Shown here: in pieces, positions 25,860-36,567 of the stretch
Numbering within the stretch: the first letter of the stretch is position 1
How the letters are laid out: every line of letters begins with the position of its first letter
From: Paramecium pentaurelia
Lineage: Eukaryota > Ciliophora > Oligohymenophorea > Peniculida > Parameciidae
DNA: 64,000 bases
Assembly: GCA_905183005.1 (NCBI GenBank)
Contig: CAJJDO010000085.1
Span: forward strand, 4,470-68,469
Reading direction: 5' to 3'
Notes under the pieces: model-generated
What the model saw: only the letters and a program-made list of their open reading frames with translations
Database searches by the model: none
What the model was told of the DNA's origin: nothing
Translations under genes and position numbers: made by a program

Positions 25860-27357
25860 TCAATTAAAAATTCTTATTATTATTATTTAATTTTATTCAT
25901 AAAAAGTGGTGTGTCTGCATCTTCTTCATTTATAATGTCTAAACCATTTGGAGGACTATTACTTGCTTTAATTCTATCATCCAAAGAATCCAAACTAGAA
26001 TGACTATCACATTTTTAAACAATATCAAAAAATTCTTTAACTTCATCAGGTTTAGTGGAATATGATTAACATAATGAATTAATTGATTATTAGAAATGAA
26101 TTGATCTATTTCTTATTTATTATGATGTATCTTTATCTGTTTAATGAATTGCATCAATAAAACATTTATTTTTAAAATCATGAGTTACAGTTTGATGATC
26201 CTCTTATGATTATTATAAATATTTAATAGCTTAACTTGAATGAGCAGTAATTTATACTTTATTATTCATTAACATATCATCTTTTGTATATTATTTAGAA
26301 TTCAATTTCATATATTATAATTAAGATATTGTATACGTTTAATATAATAATGGATGAACTAAAGCTTCTATAGTAATAGATAAAATAAATATTTACATGA
26401 AGCACTGATTCTTTTATTTGGATTGTAGGATAATAATCTTTTCAGTAAATCTTATGAGAGTGAATCTAGAGATTTGAATTCAGTTGACAAAAGATATTAT
26501 TATTGATTTTAATTTTCATTAAATTCCATTCTATTTTCATAAGTGATTGGTAATTTATGACATAACATTTAATAAGTAATAACTCCTATTGCCCAAATAT
26601 CAATTAATTCATTATATCCAGAACCATTCCATAATTCAGGTGCTCTATAATTTTCATTTCCAGTTATTGTCCACAATAATTAAACTTGAATATCTCTTTA
26701 TTAAGTTGTAATAAATCTTTTTGATACTCCAAAATCTATAATTTTAATAGTAGAAGTGTCTTAATCAAATAAAATATTGTCTGGTTTTAGATCTCTATGG
26801 CATAACCCCATTCTATGCAAATATTGAGTTGCTTCTAAACATTATCGTATAATCGATAGTTTATTCTCTTATGTAAGTATATTTTGTTTTAGTAGTTCAT
26901 GTAGACTAGGATAAGGTAAATATTCCATTACTAAATATGAGCATTCCGTATTAGTGTCAATATATAACTTATGTGTTCTGACTATTAAAGGATTGTTTAG
27001 TTTCAGTGTATTAAGGAAAGTTTACTTCATAATTCCCATAATTTCAGGATCCCCATTACGAGTAATTTTGACTGCATAAGTTTCATCTGGATTTGATATT
27101 TACCAACACTATCTAACTACAGAATGTGCTCCTTCTCCTAATATTTTGCCTATTTAATAATCGTCTTGAAATTTTCTGTTTCTTTAATCAATTGAAATCT
27201 AAAATGTTTCTTCCATCAATTCACCATGACTTGAACATTAAACATATTCAAGAATTTAAGGACTTAATTTTTAAATTGTTGCCTCTTCGTTGTTCTAAAC
27301 AAACAAGTCTTTTTTTACCCTATCATGTAATCTTAATAGGTTTTCTTTTTTGTTCAT
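25856..27357 (-). CDS. Serine/threonine protein kinase
   Basis: One intron (26368-26396) gives 490 residues. After an N-terminal stretch of about 75 residues the kinase domain shows the glycine loop G-E-G-A-H-S-V-V, the VAIK-type lysine in Y-A-V-K, the catalytic loop H-R-D-L-K-P-D-N, the DFG in I-I-D-F-G-V-S-K, the activation-segment end Y-R-A-P-E-L-W, and D-I-W-A-I-G-V-I. All catalytic residues are present. The C-terminal 160 residues are Q/S-rich and charged, with no EF-hands, so it is not a calcium-dependent kinase of the CDPK type. It resembles the CAMK group broadly. It starts 13 bp from the divergent gene at 27371 and its stop overlaps the mS35 start. Confidence 0.85.
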
Positions 27358-27370
27358 TAAAATAATAATT
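27358..27370. promoter_or_regulatory. 13-bp gap between two divergent start codons
   Basis: Only 13 A/T-only bases separate the ATG of the kinase (minus, 27357) from the ATG of the DUF4602-like gene (plus, 27371). Any promoter for either gene must lie partly within the other gene, unless a start is placed too far upstream. Both N-termini read as plausible protein. Confidence 0.5.
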
Positions 27371-27810
27371 ATGCCAAAAAAACGTCGTCAATAATCTGAT
27401 TATTGGGATACTGTCCATGACATAAAGAAACTTACATAGCCACATCTTACACACAATAAAAAACATTTTATAGAAAAGCCTGGTAAAAAAAAAGTATTTA
27501 TTTTAACAAATATGTATCCCTTTAGTAAAAAGGCTAAAACATGCCTTTGCCTATTTTAAATGGTATTAGGAAGAAATATATAAGTGATGTCAAACAAGAA
27601 CAGGAACATAACATTGCACATAATATCTAATATAGATCTGATTTGAAAAAAGACTTAACTTTGTTAAAAACCATGAAATAAAAGAAAAATTCCTTTTAAA
27701 AAAATCAATATAAATTTAAGAATATGAGAGCAAAAGGAGCAGGCAAATTTGAAGATGGTACACTTAAATTCACCAATAGAGATCTTAAAAAATTTAATAA
27801 ATCCAAATGA
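27371..27810 (+). CDS. Small basic protein resembling DUF4602 (C1orf131 type)
   Basis: One 32-nt intron (27494-27525) gives 135 residues, very rich in lysine and arginine. The N-terminus P-K-K-R-R looks like a nuclear localisation signal. The C-terminus reads M-R-A-K-G-A-G-K-F-E-D-G-T-L-K-F-T-N-R-D-L-K, which fits the G-x-x-G-K-F-K-x-G-x-L-x-L-S-x-x-D-I block that ends DUF4602 proteins, a family linked to small-subunit ribosome assembly in the nucleolus. No other domain is visible. It is divergent from the kinase with almost no spacer, and is followed 88 bp later by the four-TM gene on the same strand. The family call rests on the C-terminal block alone. Confidence 0.55.
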
Positions 27811-27898
27811 TATTATTATATATCAAATTATAATATATGGAATACAATAATTATATTGTTCTTCCAATTAGAAATTAATTTTATAATCATTACAACAT

Positions 27899-28788
27899 AT
27901 GATGATGAATTAAGATCAATTTAATAAATAGTAAATAAATGATAATATAGAATTATAAAAATCAATCAGATGGAAAACTTAATTAGAGAATCTAAAAACT
28001 AAGAAAAGGTTTTTGATACAATAAGATAGCAACGACTTAAAATGATTAAACATACATTTATACTAATTCTTATTATTGAAAGTGTTGTAATCATCAGTAT
28101 ACACTTATATTTATTCAGCCTAAATTTTTATGTTAACATATTATCAAATGTACACACCAAATAAAAATGAGTATTATAGACTTTGGATATCATTTTATTA
28201 CAGTTGTTAGGGAAATAATTGTTTCTAAAATAAGTATTAAATAAATTAAATAAGGTATATATGTAGCAATCTTTCCTATTAAGAAAAATATCATGATACT
28301 TATTGCTATAATACTTCAACCATGAATATCATTAGATATGTTTTAAGTTCCATTCTTATTTTTATCATACTTTTAATGTTCTTTGATATATACAGAATCA
28401 TAAAAATTAAGAATTCTTTAAATAATCGAATATTGTCTTAAGATCTAGTTTATTAAGCTGAAAAATTTTAAATTGTTATAACATTATTATTAGCCTTATA
28501 TTATGGAATAATATTGATCTTTATATTTGTTGTAGATGGGGAATGTAATTCATTTTTAATTTATTAGATGGAAGTGCATTAGGATTATCATTCTATGTTG
28601 GAAGTGTAGGTACAGGAATTTACATGATAATTATAATTTACTCTAGATATGTAAGAGGAAGGTTTTCAAGAACAACCTATTTTGAAAAATTACTAAATCA
28701 ATAACTTAATGATTCAGAATTATAATAAAATTATGAATTCAAAACTATTGAAGAAAAAGAGGAAAGTTTTTATTCAGCATAAGAATGA
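27899..28788 (+). CDS. Four-transmembrane protein with a cysteine-containing extracellular loop
   Basis: Three introns (27931-27950, 28097-28118, 28545-28567) join into 274 residues. The start ATG is the first of three in a row. The hydrophobic segments are FILILIIESVVII, then YVLSSILIFIILLMFF, then a long one around ITLLLALYYGIILIFIF, and one around FYVGSVGTGIYMIIII. Between the first two lies a loop of about 75 residues with cysteines in S-C-Q-G-N-N-C-F, Y-I-C-S-N-L and T-Y-C-Y-N. The C-terminus is charged and cytoplasmic in the simplest topology. The layout recalls tetraspanin or claudin folds, but the tetraspanin CCG motif is absent and the large loop is between TM1 and TM2, so it is more claudin/PMP22-like or a ciliate family. 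Function unknown. Confidence 0.65.
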
Positions 28789-29065
28789 GTTTTTTGTATT
28801 TATATTTATTCATCAATTAAATTCATATAAGTATGTTCTCACATGATGTTTATTTTTCAAATTGTAATTTCTAATTACATATAATAAGTAACAATTTATT
28901 AATTTCTTATTAGATTTATAATTATATAAGAAATAAAATTTTGATTAAAATGAAAAAATTGAAAAAATTTATTTTAGATTCAATGAATTAAATTATAAAG
29001 CATGTATTCCCTTTACTTTTATAGAAATCAATAATTTTTTAAAATTAAAACAAGTATAAAACCAA

Positions 29066-29692
29066 TCAAAAAAGACCTTGAATTTAAACTGGTTCATTTT
29101 GATGAAAAATCAAAACAAGAATAAAAAGAATTGCTAAACAGAATGATAGCAATTTTAAAAATTCTTTTTGTTTTTACTCAATGAATTTACCATAAATTTC
29201 TTTGGAGATTGAAATTCTTTTCAATTTTTATACTTTTTTAAACTCTTCAATCGTCATATACTTTTCATTTTACATCTTAATTTTTTTATTTTTCATAATC
29301 TCTCTACTTTTCTCCAAATATTGACTATTCTCAATATATTTCTACATATATTATAAACAATACCTGATTATATTTTTAATCAATCCTAAATTGTCTAATA
29401 TACATTGGTTTCCTATTGTCTACACTAAAATCACTCAGACTCAAATCTTAAAATTTGAAAACCTGTGATTTGGCTATAATAATTGATGAACTTTGTGATT
29501 ATTTCATAACTTGTAATTATTTAATAAAGATTCAATTAATGGAATTTAATTCTCGAAAATATTAATTATATATTCAGTAGTTGTTATATAAACTTTTCAT
29601 TCAATTAATATGTTGCTTTCAATTTAAAATTTAATGGTCCACATCATTTTTTTAACTCTTCCCAAATAGACATGCTTTTCAAAATAAGACAT
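29066..29692 (-). pseudogene. Tail-anchored membrane protein, disrupted
   Basis: From ATG 29692 the frame is open for about 30 codons, meets one TGA, then continues in the same frame. Two later shifts, near 29500 and 29455, move the frame. After a 22-nt intron-like segment (about 29353-29332) the last 95 codons are open: a basic coiled coil, then one hydrophobic segment (LKLLSFCLAILFILVLIF) and a short tail, ending at TGA 29068-29066. A single C-terminal anchor after a coiled coil is the layout of SNAREs and other tail-anchored proteins, but no SNARE motif is evident. It is convergent with the four-TM gene. Either decayed or mis-sequenced. Confidence 0.4.
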
Positions 29693-29851
29693 TTCATCAT
29701 TAATTACGACATTAATGATTATTTGATAGAATTTTTAGATATTTTGTTTTATACATTACTAATTATTATAATAAATTCTCAGAAACAACCAAGAAAAACT
29801 AAGTTTTAAACCTAAATTTTATTTATTTAGCAATAAAATTTATTTAATAAA

Positions 29852-31547
29852 ATGTACCTTTCATCAAGAACATAAGGAAGATTAGCAAATCTAATAATCA
29901 CAATAGCAGAAGGGGAGAAGAAGACTGAAATAGCCAGATAAGTGTTGGCTGAATAGAAAATGTTTGAACCATACACAGCTTTCAGAAGATTAGATTAACT
30001 AAGATCAGGTGAGTTAACTGTTGTAGATATCTCTGACTTTTTGGCTGATAATAAGATCTTCCCAACATAAGTCTAGCTTGAATATTTATTTAAAAGGCTG
30101 GACTTGAATCATGACGGTAGAATTACATATCCAGAGTAAATTATATAGAATATTATTAAGTTTCGTCAAGGCCATATTACCAAAAGAAGATTCAAGATTA
30201 AGATAGATTGCTTCATTGAGAGATAGCTATTACATTGAAGTAAATATGCTTCTTCCAACAGAAGTTGAATGGGGACTTTCAAGAGTCTTATAATAAGAAA
30301 TCTAAAATTTCAAGTACTAATTAAAAATATAATTTTAGTTCAATTACAGCAGCATAAGAAATTTTGACAGGAAGTGCAGATTTTACATCTTTGGATGCAT
30401 TTAGATGCATAGATTAATTATATATAGGCTATATAACAATAGAAAGGTATAAGATTTATATAACATCATTTATAGTTTACAAACTTTCTTAAGAGGTAAT
30501 GGTGCTAAATTAACATTTGATGAATTGTAAGCTTTCTTTAGAGTTGTCGATTCTGATGAGGATGGTAGAATCACTTATTCAGAATTATTAGAGGCAATTA
30601 CATTTGTGCCTGATTATTTCTAAAAGGAAAGATAAATAGTGAATGAATTGAGAAGAAGCAGAGAAAGAATTTCATAATTAGAAAAGGAGAGAGAAGTTTT
30701 AGATGATTTACAAAGAAGTAGAGAGAGAATTGATGATTTAAGAAGAAGTAGAGAAAGATTAGAATAATATCAAGATTTATAAAAGAGTAGAGAGAGATTG
30801 GAAGATTTAAGAAGAAGTAGAGAGAGATTAGATGATTTAAGAAGAAGTAGAGAGAGATTAAATTAATTGGAAGAATTATAGAAAAGCAGATAAAGAATAG
30901 AATAATTAGAAGATTTGAAAAAGAGTAGAGAGAGATAAGCATAGATTGATGAATTAAGAAGAAGTAGAGAGAGATTGGATGATTTAAGAAGAAGTAGAGA
31001 AAGATTAGAATAAATGGAATAAGAAAGAAAAAATAATGAATAATTAGAGGAACTTAGAAAATCAAGAAGTAGAATTGAAGAGTTGTAAAAGTAAAGAAGA
31101 AGAATAGAAGATTTGAGAACAAGTTAAGAAAGATTAGATGCTTTGAAAAGAAACAGAGATGAATTAGAATTGAGAAAGAGTTAAGAGAGACTTAATGAAT
31201 TGAAAAAGAGTAGAGAAAGATTGGAATAAATAGAAGCTTTAAGATAGAGTAGAGAACAATAGAGAGCTTTAGATGAATTAAGATAAAGTAGAGAAAGATT
31301 AGAATAATTGAGAGTGTCATAAAATAGAATAGATTAATTAGAAAATGAGAGAAAAGCATTATAAAGAAGTAGACAAATAGAGAGAGAGATTGATTATGAA
31401 AGATAAAGAAGTAAAGAGAGATTAGAGAGATTAGAATTAGAAGCTTAACTTGAAAGATAAAGAGAGAGAGCATTAGAATAAGAAATAGTAACACAAAGCA
31501 AGATTGTGTAAAGTAGAATTTATGACACACCTTAAAGATTTTATTGA
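29852..31547 (+). CDS. EF-hand protein with a long ten-residue-repeat coiled coil
   Basis: The N-terminal 240 residues hold calmodulin-type EF-hands. The clear ones are D-L-N-H-D-G-R-I-T-Y-P-E (about residue 90) and D-S-D-E-D-G-R-I-T-Y-S-E (about residue 225), both with all calcium ligands. Two degenerate hands lie between. Two standard introns (30314-30338, 30447-30475) are clear. A third break at 30165-30186 fits a 22-nt GTC...AAG intron and restores the frame: only with it is the coding length a multiple of three (539 residues). Otherwise it is an indel. From about residue 250 to the end the protein is a highly charged helix made of repeats of L-R-R-S-R-E-R-L-D-D. It is probably a Ca2+-responsive cytoskeletal protein, for instance cortical or basal-body associated; the location is inferred. 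Confidence 0.75.
30630..31500 (+). repeat. Coding repeat: 30-nt unit encoding LRRSRERLDD-like decapeptides
   Basis: Roughly two dozen copies of a 30-nt unit (AGAAGAAGTAGAGAGAGATT core) encode L-[RK]-[RKQ]-S-R-E-R-[LI]-[DE]-[DEQ]. Period-ten spacing is unusual for coiled coils, which normally repeat every 7 or 11 residues. The copies vary and are broken by a few insertions of 1-3 residues. Confidence 0.8.
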
Positions 31548-31585
31548 TTATTGAGATAATAAAATAAAATAAAATTTTGTTTAAT

Positions 31586-31996
31586 ATGAATATCATTCAA
31601 TTTTAATTATTTGAAAACACAGTATAGGTGAGTATGACATTATTTAGAAATGCTATATAATGTGTAGTAAGTGATACTCAAAAATTTGGTAGTGTTTTGA
31701 TAGCAGAATGTGAAAAGATGGGTGAAGATGAGAATATTTATGAAGTAAAAACAAAATTTGGATCAAGAGAAATAGTAGAATATGAATATTTTGCAAGAAA
31801 AATAATTGAAGAAATGTATAATTCAAAAAGAATAGTTGCAGAGATGTAAAAGAAATATCAAACATAAGAAAAATAATTCAATGTATTTTTAGGTAAAAAA
31901 CTATTGTTATTCATATCATTAAATGATAGAGAGAATATTTAAAAAAATAAAGCCATTATTGAAGAAATTACAACAAATCTAACTAATCTGATATGA
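31586..31996 (+). CDS. Proteasome assembly chaperone 3 (PSMG3/PAC3)-like protein
   Basis: An intronless 136-residue frame ends at TGA. The order of segments fits PAC3: an N-terminal strand pair (V-S-M-T-L-F-R-N-A-I-Q-C-V-V-S), then Q-K-F-G-S-V-L, then Y-E-V-K-T-K-F-G, then an A-R-x-I-x-E helix, and a hydrophobic strand L-L-L-F-I-S-L-N-D before a final helix. In other eukaryotes this chaperone binds alpha-ring subunits while the 20S proteasome is built. Family length (about 120-140 residues) matches. It follows the EF-hand gene by 38 bp on the same strand. I recognise this by pattern only; similarity in this family is always weak. Confidence 0.5.
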
Positions 31997-32034
31997 GTAT
32001 AATTATGTGTTAATTATTTATTTGAAATTAAAAT

Positions 32035-32791
32035 ATGATCAATATATAACCAAGAACAAGAGAATAAAGAGTATAATATGAAGATTATTTTATATTAGGA
32101 AGCTCAAAAAGATAAGGATTTAATTGAAAAGACTAGAATTGATTAAAGAGGTGAAAATTATAATTTATATTGTAGTTGGATATGAAGCAAGAGGTTTAGG
32201 AGTTGGAAATTTGATACATCATGCACCACCTTAATCATCACTTTATGTTCCTGGTAAGTGTTTTAAATATTTAAAGAAAATGAGAGATTTGATAAGGATT
32301 TTGCTATTGCTGATAAGAAACAGAGAGAAATGTAACTTTAATAGAAAGAATAAGTTAAAGAAAAGAAAAGAATGGAAGGACTAGATAGAGAAACAAAAAA
32401 ATGGGAATATTAAGAGAAACAAGAATAAAAAGATTAATAAAAACTAATCAATCACACACAAGCTTTAACTTAAGGAAAGAGAAATTAAAATGGGTATAAA
32501 TTCAAAATAATAATTATTAGATTAGCTTATAATCCTATTACTTTATAATATGATAAGACTTAATAAGGAAATATATTAAAGGAATAGGATGATTAGGCAA
32601 AGGTTCGTCAATATGTTAGAGCCTAAAATCTAGATTAAAAAGGGAATGCTGGATTTAATATTTTGACAGGAGAATCTCGTAATGGAGTTGAATAGATTGT
32701 ACCAAATCATTTGAAAAATCAATATTAATAAAAATTGAGAGATCATGAGTAACATTTAAAAATTTAAACTCAATCTTAATTTAACAATTGA
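32035..32791 (+). CDS. Conserved charged protein, function unknown
   Basis: Four introns (32071-32098, 32151-32175, 32254-32276, 32494-32520) produce 217 residues; the last intron keeps the frame and is inferred from its borders and from the protein around it. The N-terminus has G-Y-E-A-R-G-L-G-V-G-N-L. The middle is a K/E/Q-rich helix. The C-terminal part carries Y-N-P-I-T-L-Q-Y-D-K and N-I-L-T-G-E-S-R-N, motifs that look conserved rather than low complexity. I do not recognise a named family, although small proteins with N-I-L-T-G-E-x-R motifs occur in flagellated protists. It sits 38 bp after the PAC3-like gene and 42 bp before the DnaJ gene, all on the plus strand. Confidence 0.6.
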
Positions 32792-32806
32792 GAAATAGAA
32801 TGAAAT

Positions 32807-32824
32807 TATATATATATATATATA
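32807..32824. repeat. (TA)n microsatellite just upstream of the DnaJ gene
   Basis: About nine TA units lie within 30 bp of the DnaJ start codon, in a 41-bp intergenic gap. It may simply be low-complexity intergenic DNA or may serve as a TATA-like element. Confidence 0.5.
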
Positions 32825-32832
32825 ATAATTAA

Positions 32833-33670
32833 ATGGATTACTACAAAGTTTTAGAATTACCTAGAAGTGCAACAGAAGCAGATATCAAGAAAGCATATAG
32901 AAAATTAGCATTGAAATGGCATCCAGTATTTGTTTATTGAATTATAATAGGATAAAAATCCAGATAATAAAGAAACAGCTACAAAAAAGTTTAAGGAGAT
33001 AGCAGAAGCTTATGAAGTTCTTTCAAAACCTGAGAAGAAATCTCATTATGATAAATATGGTCATCAATAACCACCTCCAACTCCTAATTATTAGCAATCT
33101 AACAATTTTGGAAATCAATATTAACAAGACTATAATGAATTTTAAGAATTCCCTTCTGGATTCCAAAACAATTTCAATAATTTCAATACATTTAATAATA
33201 GGCCTCAATTTAATAAGTTTTCTGAATAATCTTTTGGGTTTCCATAATTTAATAGAATGCCTGATTTAAATAGATTCTTTTTTGGTGATAATTTTGATCC
33301 ATTTGAAGTATTCTAGAATTTTTTTAAAAATGATCCATTTTTTAATTAAGATTTCTTTGGAAATAACTAACAATAATAATAAACTAGTTTGACTAAAGCT
33401 AATTCTTATAAGAATGATTTTGATGATGATTTTTTCAAACCATTTTATTAAAATGGTTAAAATCAAAGTAACAATTTTATTAGAGGATAAACTCATAAGA
33501 CTGTATAAACTACTACAACTACAATGTAATTTAAAGTATATAAATTTAGGAATGGACAACAAGTATAAAAAGTTAAAACAACAATAATTCATCCAGATGG
33601 AAGAAAAGAAATTAAAGAGGAGATAAAACAATTATCTTAGTTATAAAAACACAACAGTTCCATTTACTGA
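32833..33670 (+). CDS. DnaJ (Hsp40) protein, class B-like, with Q/N-rich middle
   Basis: One 25-nt intron (32926-32950) interrupts the J domain between W-H-P and D-K-N-P. The J domain starts at residue 2 (D-Y-Y-K-V-L-E-L), contains the H-P-D motif and ends with L-S-K-P-E-K-K-S-H-Y-D-K-Y-G. The next 130 residues are rich in N, Q, F and G, encoded largely by the reassigned TAA/TAG codons. The C-terminus has K-V-Y-K-F-R-N-G and D-G-R-K-E-I. There is no zinc-finger C-x-x-C-x-G-x-G, so it is not class A. It resembles DNAJB6-type proteins: an Hsp70 co-chaperone in the cytosol or nucleus. Total 270 residues. Confidence 0.85.
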
Positions 33671-33756
33671 TAAGATTATTATATAATAGAAAATAAGATA
33701 TTCAACAATTTTTGTTATTTATACATTTTTATTTATGGTATTAAAATATTAAAAGA

Positions 33757-34675
33757 ATGTCCTAAGATAATAAATAAGATTAAGATTTATCAAACTTAAC
33801 TCTTGCTGAATTATAAAAGTTAAAAGAGGAAAATAAGTTGGATAAGCTTTTAGACTAAGAAAAGTTAAATAGAGAAAAGAAGTCTACAGATAATGAGAAT
33901 AATATAATAAAAAATGAAGAGTCATAACAAACTATTAAATTATCTTCAGATGATCCTGCTGAATTGTATGAGAAATTAAAATAGAAATGGGGACTTTAAG
34001 AATAACAAAAAACATAAGATGGAAGTATATTTAAATATTAGAATATATTAGTAAGTTCAGATTAAACAAAGAGTAAATTAGAGATATTATTAGAAGAGAG
34101 AAGAAATAGAAAACCACCAAAACTATAATAAATTTAAAATGATTATATACAAAAAATATAGGATGAAACAGTGGTTGATTCTGTATATAGTAAGGAAGGA
34201 CCTATGCCAAGAACTATATAATAAATGTTGACAGAATATTAAGGAATAAAAGGTGCTGTTAATATTGGGTAAGAGTGGACTGATATAATATAATAAGGAG
34301 TGAAGACAAATTTAAAGAATTAAGAATAAGCTGCCAATAGTAAACATTCAAAATATGTAATTAGATTATTTTTGGTTGATGGCAAAAAAAGGACGTTTAG
34401 GAGTAGATGGTTTTGCAATAGCTTTTGGAATATTTGGAATAATTTTAATTCCAATTTATTTTTATTAAAGATAGAATCGTAGAAGAGGAGCATATAAATA
34501 AGAGATAAAAATAGTATCTGGAGTGAAAGATTGGGAAAATTCAAGTTTGGATATTGATGATGTTTCAGTATAGCAAACATATTATACATTGTTTTCTGAA
34601 GAAATATCAGAATTAATGAAAAAGAAGATGTTGGTTTAATAATAAATCAGTAAACTATTGGGAAGAGAAAAATGA
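33757..34675 (+). CDS. One-transmembrane protein, unidentified
   Basis: A 25-nt intron (34340-34364) joins a Q/E/K-rich N-terminal part to a segment with G-R-L-G-V-D-G-F and a single hydrophobic helix (FAIAFGIFGIILIPIYFY, about residue 215), followed by an R/K-rich stop-transfer region and a helical tail (297 residues in all). The N-terminal half reads like a soluble cytoplasmic helical domain. Without the intron the frame ends too early, and the fusion protein is continuous with it. I do not recognise the family. Confidence 0.6.
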
Positions 34676-34745
34676 TAAATATCAGATTTATTTTTAACAT
34701 GAGATGATATTGATTTAAAAATATTTTATAATTAAAATATTAAAT

Positions 34746-36519
34746 ATGAAAAGAGTTGTCTAAAAAATATAACATTTAAAGAATATGTCTTAAGTGATAG
34801 CTTCTGGTGATCATATTGTTACAGTTAAAAATATATTGAATGCTTTTGAAAAATAAACTAAAGAAGATTTAAGTTATTTGGAGAAGAATTTGTTAAAAAT
34901 ATTTCCTCTTTTTGGATAGATAAAGAAGTCTTAAAAATCATAATAAAAATTTTATGAACTCATATCTTAACTATAAATTGAATATTACTAAAACAATTAA
35001 GTTATTTTTTATAAAGGAGATATTGGAAGAAAGATGTATTTTGTTCTATCTGGCCATCTTTTGAGTTTCCCTTATGATCATAGAGATATAAGTATTTAAA
35101 TGTTTGATTACAGATAACCATACGGCAAATAAAGAAATTAATGTAGGAGATCATTTTGGAGAAATAAGTCTTTAACATCGAATTCCAAGAACACTTACAG
35201 TCATAAGTAAAGGTGATGTCATTTTATTAAGTGTAAATTATGAGACATATTCTAATTATATATAGTCAACAGTAGATAAAATTCTAACTGACTAATATAA
35301 ATTCATAAGAACTTTGAGTATCTTTTAAGATTGGAATGAATTCACATTATAATTAATATTACATCATTTAAAAGAAGAAAAGATATAAAGAAATTAATAT
35401 GTATTTAATGAAGGAAATAAAGATTAAAATTTATATATTATAAAATTTGGAGAGATTATATTATAAAAATAATATACAGTACATTAGAAAAAGAGTGAAA
35501 ATGGTTTAATTTGTTTAGGTTAAGGTTAATGTTTTGGAGATTTTGAATTTATAGAAAATTAATCTTGGTTACATAATAAGAATTCAATTAAAGAAATAAG
35601 TAGATAAATGGATGCAAAATCTACAACAGAATCTTTGATTCTTTATTTACCATTTTTAACTTATATAAGAATATAAGAAGAATATCATAGTTCAAGTTTA
35701 CAATCATTTTTATCCACATCTAAATAGGTTGTTATATAGAGAATGAAAATATTACAATAGTAAATTATAAATAAAAAAATAAAATTAGATGAAGAATCTG
35801 AAAGATAAGATGAATTGTCTGAACTTAGAATGTTTAAAGATTAAAAATAAGAAGAAAAATAACCTTAAATTATAAATGATACATCTAAGATTCGTCATTC
35901 TAATAATCCTTATATATCATTAATGGGAACAATCAAAAATAATAAAAACAAAGAACATTAATAATAGCCATCTTAATAAATAGATTAAATTGCAAATTAA
36001 TTTTCTTAGAAATCTATTCTAATGAAATTTGATAGAGGACATAAAATATTATTATTAAAGAAATTAAGAGATGCATCTATATTACCAGATGTTAAAGATA
36101 ATTTCATCTATTAATAAACAACTGTAAGAAGTAGTTGTTCAAGATTAAGAATGAATAAAAAATATTAATAGAATAATCAACAAGATAGTGTTACCATAAT
36201 CAAACCATTTGTTAATTCTAGATCTCACACTCCTGATTCTTCAGTTGTATTACCAAATGAATTTAAATAATAAAATGAAATAAATAAATGTTAGAGAGCA
36301 TTTACATTTAAACTTAATGATTTTCACAATTTCAAAGCTTCATCAAATTCTGTTGGATATTCACGATCAATATCTTAAATGAATATTAGTAGAAGTAGTA
36401 TTAATCGTAAATCACCAAGTAAATATAAATTCGAAATTGAATATGAAAAAAATTAATCATAATCTCCATAAAAATAACCTAAAGTTGAGATTGACTTATG
36501 TGTATATGGGAAATAATGA
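34746..36519 (+). CDS. Cyclic-nucleotide-binding-domain protein
   Basis: One 22-nt intron (35092-35113) gives 583 residues. Residues about 85-200 form a cNMP-binding domain: F-Y-K-G-D then Y-F-V-L-S-G, then the phosphate-binding cassette F-G-E-I-S-L-Q-H-R-I-P-R-T-L-T-V, with the conserved glutamate and arginine in place. A second, degenerate domain follows with F-N-E-G-N and C-F-G-D-F-E-F, lacking the arginine of a working cassette. The C-terminal 240 residues are Q/K/S-rich and disordered. There is no kinase or channel segment. In ciliates such proteins can serve as sensors or scaffolds for cyclic nucleotides. The start could also be the in-frame ATG 39 bases downstream. Confidence 0.75.
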
Positions 36520-36567
36520 TCTATCTATATATATTTCTATAAACTTTGAATAATTTATATAATATTT

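Noticed and set aside
30598..31865. Minus-strand open frames of 70-134 codons opposite the EF-hand and PAC3-like genes
   Set aside because: They are rich in L, F, I and S because they mirror the K/E/R-rich coiled coil on the plus strand. The sense strand carries the real protein.
31840..31892. A 47-nt intron in the PAC3-like gene
   Set aside because: The frame is open and reads well without it, and 47 nt is too long for this genome.
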